Source: Marinitoga lauensis
GTDB taxonomy: Bacteria; Thermotogota; Thermotogae; Petrotogales; Petrotogaceae
NCBI RefSeq assembly: GCF_004135675.1
Contig: NZ_QHLX01000002.1
Coordinates: forward strand, 329,584 to 393,583
Reading direction: 5' to 3'
DNA length: 64,000 bases
The notes below the pieces were generated by a model, which worked only from the letters and a program-made list of their open reading frames with translations, was not told where the DNA came from and ran no database searches. Position 1 is the stretch's first letter. Each line of letters opens with the position of its first letter. This document shows, piece by piece, positions 54,966-64,000 of the stretch. A program made the translations under genes and the position numbers.

Positions 54966-55509
54966 AACAAATTCTAAAAGTAGAATTATTCAAAAAATAG
55001 CTATTGTTAATTTTATAAAAGAGAAATTAGCCACACACATCCTCCTTTTGCTTTCATGCGTGTTTAGGAGATTATTTTTTAAATTCATCTAATTCCATCA
55101 TTTTTTTCGGTTTTTCTATTTTTAATGTTTTTAATATGGCTTTTTGAAAATCGTTTAAATTGGCTCTTAATGCAAATAATTTGTCTTTTAATCTTATTTC
55201 AGAGTATTCCATTTTTTTTATAGCTTCTCTTATTTTTTCATGAGAGTATTCAATATTATTTTTTCCAGTTCTAATTCTAATGTTCTTTGAATTATGTAAG
55301 ATATGAAACTCATTACAATATGTCCTTTTATTCTTTTCGGTGTCCAATGAAATACCGGTCTTGTTTCAAGATAATTTTTTAATGTTCTGAATGTTTCTTC
55401 TACTTTCCATAATGTATGATATTGTTCTAATATTTCTTTTGGAGATAGTTTTGTGTTTGTTATTATTCCATAGTATCCATCGTATTTTTCATCATTTTCT
55501 ATTTTTTCT
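54966..55509. repeat. Long direct repeat, right copy
   Basis: This is the same piece of element A as 52508-53062, but 11 bases shorter, the losses falling in homopolymers (for example AACAAATTC for AACAAAATTC). It begins at the first base after element B. Confidence 0.85.
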
Positions 55510-56664
55510 ATGTCCAATATATAATTTTGTTTGTTCTGTTCTTTTAAATATTTTTTCGCTCCTCTTTTACTTTTTGAATCTATATTTCCTTCTTCTAACA
55601 TTTTTTTCGCTTTTTCTATTAATCGTAGTCTATCTGCTCTGTCTTTTTTAGCTCTTTCTTCTGAATATATTATGAGTAATCTTTTATTTTCATATTCTAC
55701 TTCTCTATATTTTATTCCTTTTGCTATTTCTATGAATTCTCCTTCAAATATATTTACTTTTTTTAACTGTTTTATTGATTTTCCTACTATGAATTCATAA
55801 TTAGAATTTTCTACTACTTCTATATTTTTTTTACTCATCATTCCTCTATCTGCTACTACTATTACTTTTCCTAATTGATATTCTTTTTTCATTTTTCTAT
55901 TGAATCTTTAAATGTATGCCCTTCAAATGTATTTCCTGCATATATATCAAAACTAACTGGCATTCTATCCTGATCTATTGACATCCCTAATACTACTTGC
56001 GACTCATTAAATTTCTTATCCTTTGAATATCCCATTTGTAATATTTCATTTGTTTGTTGTGTTTCAAACGCTAATGTTGTTACATCGTAAAATACTAAAT
56101 CTACCGTTGTATTAAACAAACTTATCCTTTGATTATACATATGTTTTTCTATCGACTCTTTATTATCTGCTAATATATCCAATGTTCTGTATAACCAGTG
56201 CAACATTACATCTTTTTCTTCCAGGTCTTTTTCTTTTTTAACTTCCACTTTGTTATATCCAAAATACTCTAAATTATTAAATATTCCCAATTTACTTTCG
56301 GTTCTACTATTCTATTCATCACCATTATTTTTAACATTTCTTCTGCATTGTATTTTATTTCTTTATCCAGTCTTTCAAAATATCTTTTCATCTCATATCT
56401 TTCAAATATCTTATTTACTATTGCTTTGGCTCCGTAATTTCTTCTTGCTATTTCTTCCATTAAATCATCTTCTATTTTTTCATATTCATCTATTTCAAAT
56501 ATTTTAAAAAGACTATCTACAAGTTTTGTTATATCTTTTTTACTATACTTATCTATATTTCCAAAATTTATTACTGTATGCTGTTTCACTTTTCCATTTT
56601 CTCTTTTGCTTTCCATTATCCTTAAATATCTTTTTCCTTTCACTTTTGATATTTTAGGATACAT
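55064..56664 (-). pseudogene. IS1634-type transposase A, minus-strand copy, frameshifted
   Basis: The start is ATG 56664 (MYPKISKVKGKRYLRI), as in the intact copy at 13348, and the stop is at 55064-55066. Single-base losses at about 56295 (PKVNWEYL for PKSKLGIF), 55890 and 55260 break the frame. All three catalytic segments are readable: YDVTTLAFET, VVADRGMMSK, WKVEETFRTLK. The gene was complete before these changes, which again are missing bases in homopolymers. Confidence 0.85.
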
Positions 56665-56896
56665 TTTAAAACATCTCCTTTCAGTGGTTGTCATATATAT
56701 TATACCACCAAAAGGACTAATATATTACTAATTATAGTTAATTCTCTGTAACAAAAGTTAGCCACACAATTTTTCGACTTCCTGAAAAATACACGCCTCA
56801 AACCCGCATTCTACCGTTCCATTTCACTTAAAATCGCCAAATTGCTGTCAAAGGCAGGAATAAAATAATAAAAAATTTTATGGTCTCTTTTTATGA

Positions 56897-57984
56897 TTAT
56901 TTTTCGTGAACAATATTACCATGGAATATTGTTTTTTGAATTTCAAGATTTTTGTTGAGAATTACAAGGTTTGCTATATAACCTTCTTTAATTCTCCTTC
57001 ATTTTTAATATTAAGATCTTGAAGTGCATTATATGATGAAACTCTTACTAATTCTTTTAAAGAGCAATTAGTAATTAAATAAAAGTTTCTCACACCATCA
57101 TCAAAAGTCAATGTGCTTCCTGCTATTGTTCCATCTTCTAATGTTGCTTTTTTATCTTTTACCATAACCTTTAATCCACCAAGTGTATATTCTCCATCAT
57201 TTAAATTAGTTGCAGAAATAGAATCTGTAATTAATATAATATCTTCTATATCTTTAATCTTATATATCAATTTTACAAATTCTGGTGATGTATGAATATT
57301 GTCTATTATCATCTCTATTTTAAAAGGTTCAAGCATTCCTGCTCCTACACCACCAATAGCTCTATGATGTAAAGAAGTTATAGCATTAGGAAAATGAGTA
57401 ATCCTATTTATTCCTTGATTTAATGCTTTTTGAATAATTCATAATTACCATTAGAATGTCCCAGAGATATTATTATGTCTTTTCTCTTTAAATATTCAAC
57501 ACAATCAAAAAATTTTTCTATTTCTGGTGCCATAGTTATTAGTTTTACATAATCATTTATTATAGCTTTTAAATCTTTGATTTTTGGTGGATATATATAC
57601 TCTTCATTTTGGGCCCTTTTTTTGCTTTATTTATATATGGACCTTCTAAATGAATACCCGCAATGGATAATATTGGTTGAAATTTAGAGGTAATTTTTTT
57701 AATTGTTCAATAGACGCAGAAACCGTTGTGGGGTAAAATCTCGTTACACCATGAGAAAAGTTTAATTCCACCCATTTTTTTAACTCTTCTTTACTTGCTG
57801 TCATAAAATCTATTCCCATATAGCCATGAGTATGCGTATCAACAAATCCAGGCATAAGAATATAGTCATAACTATATTCTCTTTCTTTTTTTATAACTTT
57901 TTCTATTTTATTGTTTTTGATTATTATATCTCCAATATATTCTCCGTCTATAGGATCAACAATCAGGGCATTTTTTATTTCCAT
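56897..57984 (-). pseudogene. nagA: N-acetylglucosamine-6-phosphate deacetylase, about four frameshifts
   Basis: The start is ATG 57984. The protein shows the metal site DTHTHGYMGIDFMT, then SHGVTRFYPTTVSAS, AGIHLEGPYINKAKKGAQN (Glu ligand), ISLGHSNGNYELF and ITHFPNAITSLHHRAIGG, and the catalytic Asp in ILITDSISATN. DGTIAGSTLTFDDGVRNF follows. Missing single bases at about 57692, 57617, 57437 and 56978 break the frame; each repair restores the expected motif. The end is EGYIANLVILNKNLEIQ and a stop at 56897. It removes the acetyl group from GlcNAc-6-P. It is the last gene of the operon. Confidence 0.9.
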
Positions 57985-57993
57985 AATACACCT

Positions 57994-58922
57994 CTAATCT
58001 AAAATAACAGATTTGCTTAAATTCCTTGGTTGATCTGGGTCATAACCTTCAATTAAAGCCTTTTTATAACCTATATATTGAGGTATTATCATTTTTAATG
58101 GAGATTCAAACCCATCATTATATGGTATATCAATATCTTTATTTTTACCTATAAGAATGGTCTTAGCTCCAAATTCTTTCAATTCCTTTGCTAATTTCAA
58201 TTCCTCTTCTGTATCCTTGGAATTTATTATAACAATAGAATGTTCCGTCAATGTAGACTTTGGTCCATGTCTGTATTCAAGTGGCTCATGAAATTCTACA
58301 TTTTGTATAGCCATTTCTTGAATCTTTAATGCTCCTTCTTTTGAAACACCATATTGTTCATCAAAACCGAGAAATACAAAATGATTATATTTTTTTAAAT
58401 CAATTGAGTCTATATAATTCTTAATATTTAATAGAAGTTGCTCTGACTCATTTGCAATATCGTTGAATTTAATGCCATTTAAAAGAAAATTGAGTATAAA
58501 AACAAATGAACCGGTCATAACTACACTTTCTTCATTAGCAAAATCAAAAACAAATGTTTCATCACATATCTTAGTTAAGGAAGAATCAGGAGTACATGTA
58601 ATACCTATTGTTTTAATATTTCTCTTTTTAAAATTATCAACAGCCTTTACCGTTTCTGTGGATTCACCTGTTCGAGATAAAAATATGGCAATATCCGTTT
58701 CTGGAATTGTATCAAAAACTATCACTTCACCGCCTGAAATTATATTTGAATAATAACCATATTTTTTTAGCATTTTAGTGATAATCAATCCAAGATTATA
58801 AGATGAACCGCAACCTACAAATGTATATTTCTTATTTTATCAAATGTAATTTTATAATCCTTTGCTTTTTTTAATAACTCAGGTATTTTATTTATTTCTC
58901 TTATTGTATATTTACCATTCAT
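57994..58922 (-). pseudogene. SIS-domain glucosamine-6-phosphate deaminase (NagB-II-like), one frameshift
   Basis: The start is ATG 58922, overlapping the permease stop. Two SIS domains are seen: VGCGSSYNLG with ISGGEVIVFD and FLSRTGESTETVKAV in the first, and FLGFDEQYGVSKEGALKIQEM with EPLEYRHGPKSTL in the second, ending PDQPRNLSKSVILD. This is the GlmS-like isomerase fold without a glutaminase domain. In Thermotoga the gene in this place is the deaminase NagB-II. One T missing near 58838 separates RNIHL from VGCGSS. It converts glucosamine-6-P to fructose-6-P and ammonia. Confidence 0.82.
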
Positions 58923-60148
58923 CCTTTCACCGCCCCTTGTGTAATTCCAGAAATTATATGTTTCTGGAATATTAAAAATGCGATTATAACTGGTATACCT
59001 ATTATAGATGAGGCTGCCATTAATGTCGGCCAATCTACCTGATTGAACTTTTGAAACAGTGCAAGCCCTACCTGAACAGTTCTCATCTCTTTTGAAGTAG
59101 TCATAACCAATGGATAAAACAACATATTCCATGAAGTTATAAACGTGTTTATAGCCATAACCGCTATCGCAGGTTTTGATAATGGAAAGATGATTTTAAA
59201 TAATATTTGAAATGTATTTGCTCCATCCACATATGCAGCCTGTTCTAACTCAATAGGTAATTGTTCTATATACTGTTTAAGTAAAAATATACCAAATGGC
59301 GTTACTAAAAATGGAATTGTTAATGCATAATATGTGTCAATCCAACCAAGATTTTTCATGATTATAAATATAGGGATAATAGTTGTTTGTGGAGGTATCA
59401 TCATCGTTGCAAGCACTATCATAAACAATACATTCTTACCAAAGAATTCCCTTCTTGCAAATCCATATGCAACCATTGTGGAAAATATAATATTACCTAT
59501 AACAACAATAATAGCCACAATTAAACTATTGAATATATATATTGCAAAATTATTTTCCTTCCATACATTTATAAAATTCAATAAAGTGGGATACTTATAT
59601 TCTATCTTAAATCGTCCAAAAATACACTTGTTTCCTTAGTAGGTGTAAATGAAAAAACTATTTTTGTTATATGCTTTAAATCAACCTCTCTATTTTTCAA
59701 TAGTTTATAACTTATAGAAATTTTATGCCATTTATCTGAATCATTATTAATTTCTATTTTTGTCTGGTTTTCATCAACATCATAAAAAATAATATTAAAA
59801 TCTTTAATATCAGACTTAATAAAAAACTCAAATTTTTCATCATTCTTAAATCCAGATCATTTGTTAATAATGCAATTCTTTGAGTTTTGTCTGGTTCTAA
59901 ATCTATTTTCAAACTTTGTTTTGTTTCAGGTGAATCCTTTGAAATAGAAATCTTTGCCCCATCATAGGTTTTCACTTTTCTTTTTATATATCTTATATAC
60001 TTTATCTCAAATCATTTAAATACTTTTCTTTTATAACGTGTGTAAGGTTTCCTTCTGGTATAATTGCAGTATAAAACATGGTTATTAATGGAAATAAAGA
60101 CATAATCAACAATGTGAACATAAGGATTAAAAATAAAAATCTTTTCAT
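58919..60148 (-). pseudogene. Sugar ABC permease (MalG type) with inserted beta-rich domain, three frameshifts
   Basis: The start is ATG 60148. A first membrane helix (KRFLFLILMFTLLIMSLFPL) is followed by about 130 residues outside the membrane and then by the MalG core: FINVWKENNFAIYIFNSLI, QTTIIPIFIIMKNLGWID and the EAA loop ELEQAAYVDGANTFQILFKIIFP. The insert reads VKTYDGAKISISKDSPETKQ, SDKWHKISISYKLL and ITKIVFSFTPTKETSVFLDD, like a jelly-roll sugar-binding module. Missing bases at about 60013, 59855 and 59610 break the frame. It pairs with the next permease to import chito-oligosaccharides or GlcNAc (inference from context). Confidence 0.8.
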
Positions 60149-61018
60149 TATATATCACTCCTGAGAAGACGCTTTTGAATTATGGTAAATACCATTATTA
60201 TCGCCATTAAAATATATGCTATTGCAGATGCATATCCATTTCAAATTGCCTAAATGAAGTCTGGTATAGATAATGAACTACCGTTTGTGTTGAATTGGAA
60301 GGTCCACCACCTGTCATTGTAAATATTTCAGCAAATATCTGAAATGATCTTATTGTATTTAATGAAATAATGAAAAACAATGTTGGTTTTAATAAGGGTA
60401 GAGTAATATTGAAAAACGTTTGTTTTTTTGAAGCTCCATCAATAGATGCCGCCTCATATACCTCTCCAGTATTCCTGAAGACCTGCTAAGAATAATATGG
60501 TATAATAACCTATAGCGGCCCAAATATCCATTATCATTATCGATATAAGTGCGGTTTTAGTGGAAGCAAGCCAGCTGGTATCCAGCGCATGCATTCCAAA
60601 TAACTTCATCATATTATTGAAGAAACCATTTGCGCTGTATAGATAGATCCATATTGTGGATATAACAACCATTGATATAACCGATGGTAAAAAGAACCCT
60701 GCTTTAAAAAGTCCTTTGAAAGGCAGATGCTTGCTATTTATCAATAACGCAAGTAATAATGAAAATGTTGTTGTAAATGGATTGTCCCAATAACAAGATA
60801 AATGTATTCTTTAATGCAATGAGAAAAACCTCATCTTGAAATGCTCTTATATAATTTGACAGACCAACAAAATTATAGTGAGGATTTATTCCACTATAAT
60901 CGGTAAAACTCATAAAAAATGAATAACCTATGGGGAAAATTCCAAATATCATGAATATAATTAAGAATGGTAATAATAGAATAAATGTTTCAAGATTATA
61001 TTTTGTTTGTCTTTTCAT
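60148..61018 (-). pseudogene. Sugar ABC permease (MalF type), about four frameshifts
   Basis: The start is ATG 61018 behind AAGGAG. The N-terminus RQTKYNLETFILLLPFLIIF begins a six-helix permease. Segments are GYSFFMSFTDYSGINPHYNF, VGLSNYIRAFQDEVF, GLFKAGFFLPSVISMVVIST and the EAA loop, read after repair as EIPGEVYEAASIDGASKKQ. The end is ASAIAYILMAIIMVFTIIQK and the stop overlaps the next permease start (TAATG). Losses lie at about 60785, 60475 (two bases) and 60240. It forms the channel with the MalG-type partner. Confidence 0.82.
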
Positions 61019-61036
61019 TTTTTCACTCCTTAAGAC

Positions 61037-61064
61037 GCCTGTGCAAGGGGGACTTTGCACAGGC
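61037..61064 (-). promoter_or_regulatory. Stem-loop between binding-protein and permease genes
   Basis: GCCTGTGCAA (61037-61046) pairs with TTGCACAGGC (61055-61064), a perfect 10-bp stem. On the minus strand it follows the binding-protein stop by about 15 bases and no T-run follows it. This suits partial read-through and 3' protection of the binding-protein message, as known for malE-malF. Confidence 0.65.
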
Positions 61065-61079
61065 ACTTTTTTTAATGGT

Positions 61080-62273
61080 TCAATAATTGTTGGATTTTAA
61101 ATTATAGTATCTTAATGTGCTTTCAACGTTTTCATTTTCAAGAACGATTTTTCAATAGCTTCTGTTAAATATTGTTGTATTTTAAACCATTGTGGATGTG
61201 ATGGAGCAGGTTTTGCGTATTTATTTTGTTCATAGAAAACCTGATGCATTGGATGATCTTCAAACCATGGATCTTTATCTGCACCAACCACTGATGGGAA
61301 TACAGATGGAACTAATTTTGTTACCTGCATTGCAACATCAGATCTCAATAAGTATTCAATTAACTTTAAAGCTGCTTCCTGATTTTTGATTGTTTTGTTA
61401 TAGCCAATACTTCTGCACCTGCAAATGAAGCATGGGTTCCACTCCATTTATTTGGTTTTGGTAATAATGCTACATCAAATAAAATATTTGGATAATTGCT
61501 TTCTATACCTGATATATCCCATGCACCACTAACATACATACCTAATTTTCCTTCACCAAATGCTTTAGCTAAATCTGCTTGTTTTGTTTTTAAGGAATAT
61601 TTGGATAATGCTTGATAGAATTTTGCTGTTTCTATAACCTTTGTTGAGTATAACAATGATTTTTTCATATCTTTTGATAAAATTGATGCTTCATTTCCCC
61701 AGACTGCTGGTAAAAACCATTGTTGCCACGGACTGAAACTTTCTCCTGCACACATACCAAAACCATATATATCATCACCTAAAGCATCGATTTTTGTGCA
61801 GCATCATATAATTCTTCCATGTTTCTGGTGGGGTATTTGGATCTAATCCTGCTTTTTCAAATAAGTCTAAATTAAAAATAAAGCTCTTGTTCCCAATAAC
61901 CATGGTAATGCCCAGTAATGTCCATTATATTCTACTGAATCCCAGCCAAAATATTTATCTTTTACTTTTGATGCATAATCGTCCATTTTTAAAATAGCGT
62001 CCTGACTTGCAAAGTTAGCTACCCATGTATTACCAAGTTCTACAACATCTGGTGCGTTATTTGCTGCAATTGAAGTAACGATTTTGTCAAAACCATTTGA
62101 CCAGGATAACTGAACATACTCAACTTCAATATCTGGATTTTCCTTCATAAATTCTCCAAGAATCTTTTAGAAGATTCATCATTCAACATAAATCCCCAGA
62201 AAGTTATCCTGGTTTTACCAAAAGCAAATACTACTAACACACTTAACAATACTACCAATACCAACTTTTTCAT
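61080..62273 (-). pseudogene. Sugar ABC solute-binding protein, about seven frameshifts
   Basis: The start is ATG 62273. A signal peptide (KKLVLVVLLSVLVVFAFG) precedes TRITFWGFMLNDESSKRFLE. Then come KENPDIEVEYVQLSWSNGFD, AANNAPDVVELGNTWVANFA, GHYWALPWLLGTRALF, AFGEGKLGMYVSGAWDISGI and HASFAGAEVLAITKQSKNQEAA, the pattern of family 1 binding proteins. Single bases are missing at about 62165, 61880, 61825, 61800, 61395 and 61125, nearly all in A or G runs. The repaired end is ENVESTLRYYNLKSNNY. It captures the sugar outside the cell. Chitobiose or GlcNAc oligomers are likely substrates from context. Confidence 0.85.
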
Positions 62274-63676
62274 AATGAAACCTCCCCTTTTAAAATGTTC
62301 TTTTTAATAGCTTTAATAGCCTGATATATTGAAATTAATTTCGTTGAATACGTAACTATATATGATTCTAAAATATAATGTTCTAAATCTTCATCATTTC
62401 TAATAATCACATAAATAACATCATCAGAAAAACTCTTTAATTTCTTTTGTAAATTTAATTGTTTCTCAAACCTAAAGGAATCAAGGACAAAAGAAATAAC
62501 CGTTTCGTCTTTGTTGGAAGTTCATTAACTACTCCATTAAATGGGTCATATTTTATAACTTTACTGCCTTTAAACTCAAATTGTATTAAAGTTTCCAACT
62601 TTTCTAAATCATTTGCTGTTGTATCGGCTGGACTTAAATTTTTGCTTCTGGAATTAAGAAAACCAACTTCTTTGAATTGATATTTCCTTTAATATTCATT
62701 TTAATGCTTTTTTAGATATATCCATTAAAATTTTTCCTGTATAGTTTTTGTTATAATATTCTTTCTGTAATTTATTGATTTTTTCTATCTTTTGATTTAA
62801 TATATTCTCATCTATTTTTTTCTCTTCTACCAGCTCTTCAAGATATCTGTATAATGGTTTAAAGTTCTTTCGTGCTTCTGCCACTAATAATATATCTCCA
62901 CGCTATTAAAAATTTTGATACCCTTCTTTAGAAAATAATTATTATAAAAACCTTCATCTCTATTGCATCACTAATAATAAGCTTCGTACTTAAATATTTT
63001 TCAATAATTCATCCATTATTACCTTTGATACACTTGCAATATCATCATCAGAGGCTTATAAATAACATGCGAAGTCATTATCATTTCTACATCATTAATA
63101 CTTCTTTAAAGTAATATCCTCATCTTCAAAGAAAAATCGTTTACTATATAGTTTCTTCATGAGAATCCTGTGTAGCCTTTCCGTGACCCGGGAAATGTTT
63201 TGCAGTAGGTAATATCCCTGTTCTTTTAATCCTTTTATATAACTTAATCCATATTCCGCTACAATATCGGCAGATGTTGAAAATGCCCTAAATCCGGTAA
63301 CTGCACTGGAATTTTTGTGTAAAACATCAAGAACAGGAGAAAAAACCATATTAAAACCATATTCTTTTAACTTATTTCCAAGATATTTTCCGTATTCATA
63401 TGCTATCTCTGGTTTATTTAATCTTCCCATAGCATAATTACCTGAAAAAGAAAGAATTCCCGGTACAGTTTCCAATTGTCCTCCTTCGTGATCTGAAGAT
63501 ATCAATAATGGCAAATCCAATGAGTATAATTTATCCATAGATATCTGTAATTCTAAACTTTTCATATTATCTGGATATAAAATAATCCCGGCCGGTTTAT
63601 ATTTACTTATGATTTCCAATGCTTCATCATCAAGGCCATCTGGAAATCCAAGAAAAAAAAGTTTACCAAATTTCAT
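62270..63676 (-). pseudogene. GH3 beta-N-acetylhexosaminidase (NagZ/CbsA-like), many frameshifts
   Basis: The start is ATG 63676 with AGAGGGG upstream. The N-terminal barrel shows KFGKLFFLGFPDGLDDEALE, LPLLISSDHEGGQLETVPGI, GFNMVFSPVLDVLH and VTGFRAFSTSADIVAEYGL. After a repair near 63215 the sequence reads AKHFPGHGKATQDSHEE, the His/Asp-containing motif specific for NagZ-type GH3 enzymes. A second domain follows (NFKPLYRYLEELVEEKKIDE, KLVFLIPE, LEHYILESYIVTYSTK) down to a stop at 62270 that overlaps the next start. More than eight single-base losses occur. It releases GlcNAc from chitobiose or muropeptides. Confidence 0.85.
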
Positions 63677-63677
63677 A

Positions 63678-64000
63678 TTATCCCCTCTTTTTCAAATATT
63701 TAGTTAAGAATTTTTCTATGCCGTCATTTGTGGAAAATAATTTATGTAAAATAAGCGATGCCGCACCATGAGAGGTTAAAAATCCTGAGAAGATGCATAA
63801 TCTATACATAACTTTCTATTCATTTAAAAAGATTTTTTTATTTATATTATCAATAAAAGTATCCATAAATCTTTTGGAAGTAATGTAATATTTCCTCCAA
63901 TTAACAGCATCCGGATCAAAAACACTTATAATCTTTGCTAACTCATATGAATAAAAATCTAAAAATTCCTTTCCTTCAGATAATATTTTCTCTCATCGTA
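63678..64000 (-). pseudogene. ROK-family protein, C-terminal part at the window edge
   Basis: The minus-strand text from the window edge reads GKEFLDFYSYELAKIISVFD, PDAVNWRKYYITSKRFMDTF, IDNINKKIFLNE and then, after an indel, GFLTSHGAASLILHKLFSTN and KFLTKYLKKRG with a stop at 63678-63680. The FDPDAV and GAASLILHKLF segments fit the C-terminus of ROK proteins. The start lies outside the window, so it cannot be decided whether an N-terminal helix-turn-helix makes it a regulator. In T. maritima a ROK gene stands at the same place before the GH3 gene. Confidence 0.6.

Larger units (their letters stand above)
52484..56858. mobile_element. IS1634-type element A (minus) split by element B
   Basis: Element A in minus orientation begins CCTGAGTTTGACAC at 52484 and ends CTGTCAAAGGCAGG at 56858. 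It is split by element B (53063-54965). On the far side of B the sequence of A backs up and repeats about 550 bases before going on. The outer flanks, GGTAGCCGGTAAAATTTT and AATAAAATAATAAAAAATT, are both found together, uninterrupted by the IS, at 19.80-19.86 kb. Confidence 0.85.

Noticed and set aside
55391..55800. Open frames on the plus strand inside the minus-strand IS1634 copy
   Set aside because: They are complementary shadows of the transposase gene; they are Phe/Leu-rich and have no ribosome-binding site.
59754..59975. Separate small gene (73 codons) within the permease region
   Set aside because: It is the middle of the frameshifted MalG-type permease; repairing single bases at both ends joins it to the flanking parts.
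56897..63676. Genome-reduction or pseudogenisation of the chitobiose operon
   Set aside because: Almost all breaks are single missing bases in homopolymers and every motif is otherwise conserved, which fits sequence error better than relaxed selection.

Overview
The window is very AT-rich, with heavy AGA/ATA codon use. It looks like a chromosomal piece of a Thermotogota bacterium, most likely a Marinitoga/Petrotoga-type organism. That inference rests on the base composition, on a GH3 - sugar ABC transporter - SIS deaminase - nagA locus in the order known from Thermotoga maritima, on ferredoxin-linked 2-oxoacid oxidoreductase subunits, and on many ATPase/PD-(D/E)XK fusion genes. No marker here fixes the species.

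Region 1 (1-16 kb) is a surface-polysaccharide island full of insertion sequences. It holds a GT4 glycosyltransferase, a Wzx-type flippase, a GNAT acetyltransferase, rmlA-rmlB-fdtA-fdtB (dTDP-3-amino-3,6-dideoxyhexose synthesis) and a second flippase that is frameshifted and interrupted by an IS1634-type composite. Between them lie nested or decayed IS3 copies and an IS110 element with a candidate bridge RNA.

Region 2 (16-29 kb) is an accessory zone. It carries an Rpn nuclease, an ATPase remnant, several ATPase + PD-(D/E)XK nuclease fusion genes, a GNAT toxin-like pair, a HigBA-type toxin-antitoxin pair with a clear promoter/operator, and a repeated GC-rich palindrome. A frameshifted hemW sits among them.

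Region 3 (29-50.7 kb) is mostly core genome. It holds dCMP deaminase, korB-korC, dgkA, cheB, a LysM/M23 peptidase, an amidase, tRNA-Asn, two more ATPase fusions, gatA-gatB, an HD phosphohydrolase, a rhomboid protease, a ROK glucokinase, ispD, nfo, hflK-hflC, a large lipoprotein, an N6-adenine-type methyltransferase and tmk.

Region 4 (50.7-57 kb) starts with a near-copy of the 23.9-kb ATPase/nuclease gene. It then holds an IS1634-type element (B) inserted into another (A), with a duplicated target of about 550 bp. Region 5 (57-64 kb, minus strand) is a chitobiose/N-acetylglucosamine operon: ROK protein, GH3 hexosaminidase, solute-binding protein, two permeases, NagB-II-like deaminase, NagA. 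One permease carries an inserted beta-rich domain.

Many genes, including essential ones (gatA, gatB, ispD), are broken by single missing bases, nearly all in homopolymers and densest at 57-64 kb. I read most of these as sequence errors, not real gene decay, and report such genes over their full span as frameshifted.
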